Shown here: in pieces, positions 36,766 through 42,053 of the stretch
Layout of the letters: each line of letters begins with the position of its first letter
How positions within the stretch are numbered: the first letter of the stretch is position 1
Program-made: the position numbers and the translations under genes
Notes under the pieces: generated by a model
What the model saw: only the letters and a program-made list of their open reading frames with translations
Databases searched by the model: none
What the model was told of the DNA's origin: nothing
Origin: Ferruginibacter sp.
Lineage (GTDB): Bacteria; Bacteroidota; Bacteroidia; Chitinophagales; Chitinophagaceae
Direction of reading: 5' to 3'
Assembly: GCF_014377975.1 (NCBI RefSeq)
Contig: NZ_JACMOO010000011.1
Coordinates: 1 to 42,053, forward strand
DNA: 42,053 nt

Positions 36766-39564
36766 ATGATACAAAATACCTGGTGGAACATTTGCAAAAA
36801 TTTTATTCGGTGCAGCATAGCAATATATTTATTTGTTGCACATGCAAATGCGCAGCAAACAATTGTTCAATATTTATCAGGTACAGATAAAGACCATACA
36901 GTGCAGTGGGATTTTTTTTGTACCAAAGGAATGAATAGCGGCAAGTGGACAACCATCGCTGTGCCCTCCAATTGGGAGCAGCAAAGCTTTGGAGGCTATA
37001 GTTATGGTCATGATAAGATTAAAACAGATGAACAGGGTTTGTATAAATATAGTTTTAAAACAGACCAGCAATGGAAAAATAAAAAAGTATTTATTGTTTT
37101 TGAAGGCAGCATGACGGATACAGACGTAAAAATAAATGGCCGTTCTGCAGGTGCCATTCACCAGGGAGCATTCTACCGCTTTAAATATGATATCACCAGG
37201 TTGCTAAAGTATGGCACCAATAATTTACTGGAGGTTAAAGTAGATAAACAATCTGCCAATACTTCTATCAACAGGGCCGAGCGCAATGGCGATTTTTGGG
37301 TGCTTGGTGGTATTTACCGGCCGGTTTATTTAGAAATTGTTCCGGCAGATCTTATCGATAGGGTAGCCATTGATGCAAAAGCCAGCGGTGCCTTTAGTAT
37401 GGATGTTTTTACACCCAATATAAAAGCAGGCAATACCATTGAAGCACAGGTGCAGCAATTAAATGGAGAAAATGTGGGCGATCCTTTTTTTATACCGACT
37501 ACAGCAGCATCAGAAAAATCAGTTTTAAAAAATAATTTTATCAACCCGGATTTATGGAACCCTGAGTTTCCCCATTTATATAAAGTAAAAGTTTTGGTTA
37601 AAAACAAGGAAACTATTTTGCATACCATTACCCAAACCTTTGGTTTTAGAACTGCCGGACTTCGATTGCATGACGGCTTTTATGTAAATGGAAAAAAGGT
37701 AATTTTTAAAGGAGTGTGCCGCCACAGTTCCTGGCCTTTAACTGGCCGTACGTTAAGCAAGGAAATAAGCATTCTTGATGTAAACCTTATGAAGGAGATG
37801 AATATGAATGCAGTGCGGATGTCGCACTATCCGCCCGATCAGCATTTTTTGGATGTATGCGATTCACTGGGTTTATTTGTACTCGATGAGCTAACAGGCT
37901 GGCAGGCTGCCTACGATACTACCGTTGGCAGAAGGCTGGTAAAAGAACTGGTGATAAGAGATGTAAATCATCCCAGCATTGTATTGTGGGATAATGGCAA
38001 TGAAGGTGGCTGGAACCGGGCATTGGACAATGACTACCAGTTGTACGATCCGCAAAACCGGTTGGTCATTCATCCATGGGAAAAATTTAATGGTACTGAT
38101 ACCAAACATTATCCCGATTATAATTATGTTGTAAATTCCTCGCTGTATAATAAAGACATATTTTTTCCTACCGAGTTTATGCATGGCCTGTATGATGGTG
38201 GTCATGGTGCCGGACTGGATGATTTCTGGAATGGTATTCTTCAGCATCCTTATGGTGCAGGTGGTTTTTTATGGAGTTTTCATGATGAAGGCATTGTAAG
38301 AATGGATAAGGATAGTATCATGGATACAGATGGTAATCATGCACCGGATGGCATTGTCGGGCCTTACCGGGAAAAGGAAGCCAGCTTTTTTACCATCAAA
38401 GAAATATGGTCGCCGGTGTATATAAAACAGGCTGCTGTAATGCCTGGTTTTGATGGCAGCATTGAAATAGCTAATCGTTATTTATATACCAACCTTAATC
38501 AATGTTTGTTTCAATGGAAGCTGGTTAAGTTGCCGGCGCCCAATGATAATACTGCAACAGCAAATACAATTTTAGCTTCAGGAAAAGCAACATTTATTTC
38601 ATTGGCACCTGGCGAAACCGGATCACTGCAATTGAATTTGCCGGCTGCCTGGAACAACGGGGATGCATTGTATCTTACTGCATACGACCCATATAAAAAG
38701 GAAATATTTACCTGGCGCTGGCCATTGCAATCAACCGCATCTGTTACAAAAAAGATGATTCCTCCCCCAACAAACTCAGCCATTGAAACCAAAGAAGAAA
38801 GGCAAGATTTTATGGTGCAATCCGATGGTATCCATTATTATTTTGATAGAACAACCGGCTATCTTTCAAAAGTGATTAATAGCCAATCCACCATCTCTTT
38901 ATCAAACGGGCCAATTGTTACCGATGTAAAACACACTTTAAAAGAGTTAAAACATTATGCCGATGGAGCGAAATTTATTGTAGAGCCCGTGTATGAGGGA
39001 GCATCTTATTTTAATGTAAAGTGGATATTTACTGCAGGCCAACCCGTTAAGCTCACATACAATTATTCGCAAAAAGGCGAAGCCCCCTGCATGGGCATCA
39101 GTTTTAATTATCCGGAAGAAAAAATTACAGGGATGAAATGGATGGGAGAAGGGCCCTACCGTGTTTGGAAGAACCGTCTGAAAGGGCAGCAGTTTGGTGT
39201 TTGGCAAAAAAAATACAATAATACCATTACGGGCGAAAGATGGGACTATCCTGAGTTTAAGGGCTACCATGCTAATTTGTACTGGGTGGTAATTGAAAAC
39301 AAAGAGTCTTCTTTTAAAGTGTACAATGAAGAAGAAAATGTTTTTCTTCAAATGCTGAAACCGCAAAAGCCAGCGGGTGCAAATAACGATAATACAAGCC
39401 CTGCCTTTGCAGAAGGTAATATTGGTTTTATGAATGCCATCAGTCCTATTGGCACAAAGTTTCAGCCAGCCGCTAAAATGGGGCCGCAAAGCCAGCTAAA
39501 TATGCAGTTGAATTCTGCGCCAATTAAAGGTAATTTGTGGTTTGATTTCAGGCCGAATCTTTAG
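36766..39564 (+). CDS. GH2 glycoside hydrolase (beta-galactosidase-like)
   Basis: A 932-residue secreted enzyme with a signal peptide ending AHANAQ (about residue 29). Domain order is GH2: jelly-roll (IAVPSNWEQQSFGGYSYG, FEGSMTDTDVKINGRSAG, LGGIYRPVYLEI), Ig-like domain (LWNPEFPHLYKVK), TIM barrel (FYVNGKKVIFKGVCRHSSW, VRMSHYPPDQHFLDVCD, DNGNEGGWN with acid/base Glu413, FFPTEFMHG with nucleophile Glu470), then a large C-terminal beta domain like that of LacZ-type enzymes. It could be a beta-galactosidase, glucuronidase or mannosidase. It starts 61 bp after the GH43 gene in the same orientation. Confidence 0.88.
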   Translation: MIQNTWWNICKNFIRCSIAIYLFVAHANAQQTIVQYLSGTDKDHTVQWDFFCTKGMNSGKWTTIAVPSNWEQQSFGGYSYGHDKIKTDEQGLYKYSFKTDQQWKNKKVFIVFEGSMTDTDVKINGRSAGAIHQGAFYRFKYDITRLLKYGTNNLLEVKVDKQSANTSINRAERNGDFWVLGGIYRPVYLEIVPADLIDRVAIDAKASGAFSMDVFTPNIKAGNTIEAQVQQLNGENVGDPFFIPTTAASEKSVLKNNFINPDLWNPEFPHLYKVKVLVKNKETILHTITQTFGFRTAGLRLHDGFYVNGKKVIFKGVCRHSSWPLTGRTLSKEISILDVNLMKEMNMNAVRMSHYPPDQHFLDVCDSLGLFVLDELTGWQAAYDTTVGRRLVKELVIRDVNHPSIVLWDNGNEGGWNRALDNDYQLYDPQNRLVIHPWEKFNGTDTKHYPDYNYVVNSSLYNKDIFFPTEFMHGLYDGGHGAGLDDFWNGILQHPYGAGGFLWSFHDEGIVRMDKDSIMDTDGNHAPDGIVGPYREKEASFFTIKEIWSPVYIKQAAVMPGFDGSIEIANRYLYTNLNQCLFQWKLVKLPAPNDNTATANTILASGKATFISLAPGETGSLQLNLPAAWNNGDALYLTAYDPYKKEIFTWRWPLQSTASVTKKMIPPPTNSAIETKEERQDFMVQSDGIHYYFDRTTGYLSKVINSQSTISLSNGPIVTDVKHTLKELKHYADGAKFIVEPVYEGASYFNVKWIFTAGQPVKLTYNYSQKGEAPCMGISFNYPEEKITGMKWMGEGPYRVWKNRLKGQQFGVWQKKYNNTITGERWDYPEFKGYHANLYWVVIENKESSFKVYNEEENVFLQMLKPQKPAGANNDNTSPAFAEGNIGFMNAISPIGTKFQPAAKMGPQSQLNMQLNSAPIKGNLWFDFRPNL

Positions 39565-40468
39565 CTGTAATTATTTTACAAAATGTTCAGCGATGATCTC
39601 GCCGCATTACCTGGCTTGCGAATCTATTGTAGAAAAATATTGATTCGAAATAACGGGAATTAGGGTCATTTTTTTCTGCTGCTTACTGAGCCACTTCCTT
39701 CCGAAGCCTTCACAATTACTATCAGTCTTCTCTGGCATTGGGGCTTGCATAATTATCTTTTAATTACTATCAAGGATATCTTTTAAAGCTGAAGGACAAA
39801 AATTTACAACTAATCCGGCTTCAGTTATAAAAATGAAAACTTTTCAATAACCAGCATAAATAAAATATTGTGCAAATAACTCTTTAGGAATAAAAAATCA
39901 GCCTGATAATAAAATTAAAAAAATTAGCGCAGTATGCAGGATGATATTTCCAACCCCTATGGAATATTGATTTGGGTGACTACACAATTGGCGCTGTGCA
40001 GAATTATTCTAAAACGGGCTATAAAAGGCATACGATACAAATACATCTTCCAATGATGATTAATTGTTTTCATCATTTTTGATTACTGATGTTATTTAAT
40101 TACTACTATAAGGATGTACCACCAAAACCTTATACCAAGCTTTAGGCTTATCGTGCAAAAACAGCAAACCATATTTGTTGTAATTAGTATGTACCACTAT
40201 AAAACCGGGCTATAGAAAATACACTGATCCATATATTTTGTAAACGGTTGTACCTATTAAACTTTCGTTGAAATAAGGTCTTTTAAGATTCTTCAATTAA
40301 TTATAATTGGCAAAGGTTGAAGTAACCATATTATAATAAATATTTTATTGTACACTTTACTATGAGCAATTTATTTGAGGTTAAAGCGTTAGTTGCAATT
40401 ATGGTAAAATCTATTGATTTGTCATAAATAAAAACATACATATAATTACCACTCTTTAACCACAATGT
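39565..40468. other. Long intergenic region with possible receptor debris
   Basis: About 900 bp without an intact gene. Near 39934-40060 two plus-strand frames carry protein-like stretches: MQDDISNPYG, then, in another frame, NIDLGDYTIGAVQNYSKTGY. These loosely recall the beta-strand wording of TonB-dependent receptors and may be debris of one. The rest is AT-rich with no clear repeats or promoter. Confidence 0.35.
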
Positions 40469-41653
40469 ATGAATTGGATTGAAATAAGTTTTTGGACGTG
40501 CCTGGGGATTATATTTTATGCCTTTGTGGGCTACGGTATTGTGTTGTATGTTTTGGTAATAATTAAACGCATTGTTAAAAAAAACAAGGGCATATCAAAA
40601 TCTTTTGAACCCGGTATTACCCTGGTAATTCCCTGTTTTAACGAGGCAGATATATTAGCGGATAAAATTGCCAATAGTAAGCAACTGGATTATCCGGCTG
40701 ATAAATTAACGATTGTCTTTATTACGGACGGCTCTACAGACGGCAGCCAAAATTATTTACAAGCATGGCCCCAAATACAGGTGTTGCACGAGAATAGGAG
40801 AGGAGGAAAAACGGCGGCAGAAAACCGGGCAATGAAATATGTACATACGCCTTTTGTAATTTTTTCTGATGCCAATACAATGCTAAACAGTGCTGCTTTA
40901 AAAAATATTGTGCGGCATTTTGAAGACGATATAGTGGGTTGTGTATCTGGCGAAAAAAGAATTATCAACAATGCTGCTGACAACGCAAGTGCAGCAGGGG
41001 AAGGCATTTACTGGAAGTACGAATCATTGTTAAAAAGGCTGGATTCGGAGTTAAACAGTACATGCGGTGCCGCAGGAGAACTGGTAGCTTTTAGAACTTC
41101 GTTATACCGCGATTTACCGGAAGATACCTTGCTGGATGATTTTATGCAGTCGATGCAAATGGCCACTTCCGGCTATAAAATTGTTTATGAATCGGAGGCT
41201 TATGCGGTTGAGACCGCTTCTGAAAATGTGACTGAAGAATTAAAACGAAAAGTACGTATTTGTGCCGGAGGCTGGCAGTCCATTCACCGCTTGTATGGCC
41301 AGCTCACAATAAGAAAAACACCGTTGTTGTACTTTCAGTACCTATCGCACTGGGTATTAAGATGGACGTTTATTCCCTTTCTTTTAATTGCTTTCTTTGT
41401 ATTAAATGTGTCAATGATAAAAACGGGTAGCCAGGTTTATGCTATAATGATGTTGGTGCAGGTAATATTTTATAGTGCTGCAATTGTGGGCTTTATTTTA
41501 GAAAACAGGCGGGTAAAATTTAAAGCGGTATTTGTACCTTATTATTTCTGCATCATGAATTATGCGGTGCTGGCGGACCTGCAAAGATATTTATCCGGAC
41601 AACAAAAGGGAATCTGGGATAAAGCACAACGTAAAGTAATCACACATAATTAA
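40469..41653 (+). CDS. Family 2 glycosyltransferase, membrane-bound
   Basis: A 394-residue protein: an N-terminal TM helix (about 5-33), a GT2 catalytic domain and three C-terminal TM helices (about 290-360). Motifs are TLVIPCFNEADI, ITDGSTDGS, the metal-binding SDANTML (DxD-like), CGAAGELVAFR, EDTLLDDF and the RRKVRxxxGGWQ-like RKVRICAGGWQSI. This layout is that of processive or polyprenyl-linked GT2 enzymes used in exopolysaccharide synthesis. The acceptor is unknown. The next gene starts 76 bp downstream, same strand. Confidence 0.87.
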   Translation: MNWIEISFWTCLGIIFYAFVGYGIVLYVLVIIKRIVKKNKGISKSFEPGITLVIPCFNEADILADKIANSKQLDYPADKLTIVFITDGSTDGSQNYLQAWPQIQVLHENRRGGKTAAENRAMKYVHTPFVIFSDANTMLNSAALKNIVRHFEDDIVGCVSGEKRIINNAADNASAAGEGIYWKYESLLKRLDSELNSTCGAAGELVAFRTSLYRDLPEDTLLDDFMQSMQMATSGYKIVYESEAYAVETASENVTEELKRKVRICAGGWQSIHRLYGQLTIRKTPLLYFQYLSHWVLRWTFIPFLLIAFFVLNVSMIKTGSQVYAIMMLVQVIFYSAAIVGFILENRRVKFKAVFVPYYFCIMNYAVLADLQRYLSGQQKGIWDKAQRKVITHN

Positions 41654-41729
41654 AATCATTTCTGTTAATAAATAAAATAAATACAAATCTCAACAAGTTT
41701 CGATTTTTAAAAATCCAATATAATCAGTT

Positions 41730-42053
41730 ATGAAAAAAGATCTATTCAATGGTGTTGTAAAATATACGGCGGCAGGCTTTATGCTAGGTGTACTACTAAT
41801 CATCATTGGTCTCGGTTTGAGCTATGCTCATGGGTTTAGAGGTCCCTGGTTTCATATATTTGACTTTGCACCTAACTTTGTAATCATCATTTTTTCTCCC
41901 ATTTTTTTAAGTCTTCTTTTTTATTTTATTGGTTTTAAAACAGAGCAACTTCTTTTATCGAACCGTGAAATAAAACAAAGTTTAGTGCTGCAGCAAATCA
42001 ATAATTCTGCCGCAGATATCCAGTTAAAATTACTGGCAAAAGTGGTTGCGCAG
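41730..42053 (+). CDS. Two-TM membrane protein, 3' end outside window (sensor-like)
   Basis: From the ATG at 41730 the frame is open to the last base (108 codons). Two TM helices (about 14-33 and 48-70) flank a short periplasmic loop with GFRGPWFHIFDFAPN. A charged, Gln-rich coiled-coil-like segment follows (REIKQSLVLQQINNSAADIQ). This layout suits a membrane sensor such as a histidine kinase, but the output domain is beyond the window, so the class is open. Confidence 0.6.
   Translation, partial: MKKDLFNGVVKYTAAGFMLGVLLIIIGLGLSYAHGFRGPWFHIFDFAPNFVIIIFSPIFLSLLFYFIGFKTEQLLLSNREIKQSLVLQQINNSAADIQLKLLAKVVAQ

Noticed and set aside
38947-39489. Minus-strand open frame of 180 codons
   Set aside because: It is antisense to the C-terminal domain of the GH2 gene, has no family features and no fitting context.

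Overview
The window comes from a Bacteroidota genome, most likely family Chitinophagaceae. The evidence is AT-rich DNA without Shine-Dalgarno sites, secreted proteins ending in type IX secretion (Por) sorting domains, TAnnTTTG-type promoter candidates, and gene families typical of that group. The species cannot be named from the sequence. No tRNA, rRNA, CRISPR array or intact mobile element was seen.

Layout. (1) 1-13345: secreted and signalling genes. These are the 3' part of a T9SS-exported Ig-like repeat protein followed by a clear terminator; a small possible ORF; an HD phosphohydrolase; a 2060-residue secreted protein with an ice-binding-like N-terminus, a subtilisin-fold domain, MBG-type repeats and two arrays of an NGQAVTIV octapeptide; and a TPR-adenylate cyclase 79 bp downstream. 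(2) 13517-20930, minus strand: a DUF2254 membrane protein and a compact respiratory operon. Its transcription order is cytochrome c oxidase subunit II with fused cytochrome c, subunit I, subunit III, CtaG, a small subunit, Rieske protein, and cytochrome b fused to cytochrome c. Together these could move electrons from menaquinol to oxygen without a soluble cytochrome c. (3) 20931-25179: a GH15 glucoamylase flanked by decayed DNA, namely an aquaporin 3' remnant, a broken small membrane protein, a possible TolC tail and a transposase C-terminal remnant. (4) 25180-32986: single metabolic genes: a NUMOD4/HNH-like protein, two more HD hydrolases, N-acetylglucosamine-6-phosphate deacetylase, a PAP2-family protein, a type II NADH dehydrogenase and an FGGY gluconokinase. 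(5) 33324-39564: a glycan-degradation operon of GH2, GH43 and GH2; the first GH2 gene is broken by a frameshift in an A7 run. (6) 40469-42053: a family 2 glycosyltransferase and the start of a two-TM membrane protein that runs off the window.

The genes fit an aerobic polysaccharide degrader. Secreted GH2/GH43 enzymes release sugars, cytoplasmic glucoamylase, NagA and gluconokinase feed them into central metabolism, and NDH-2 together with the bc/oxidase operon respire the electrons. The most unusual items are the mirror-arranged octapeptide arrays in the giant secreted protein, its subtilase site with Glu where His is expected, and the self-contained bc-oxidase operon.
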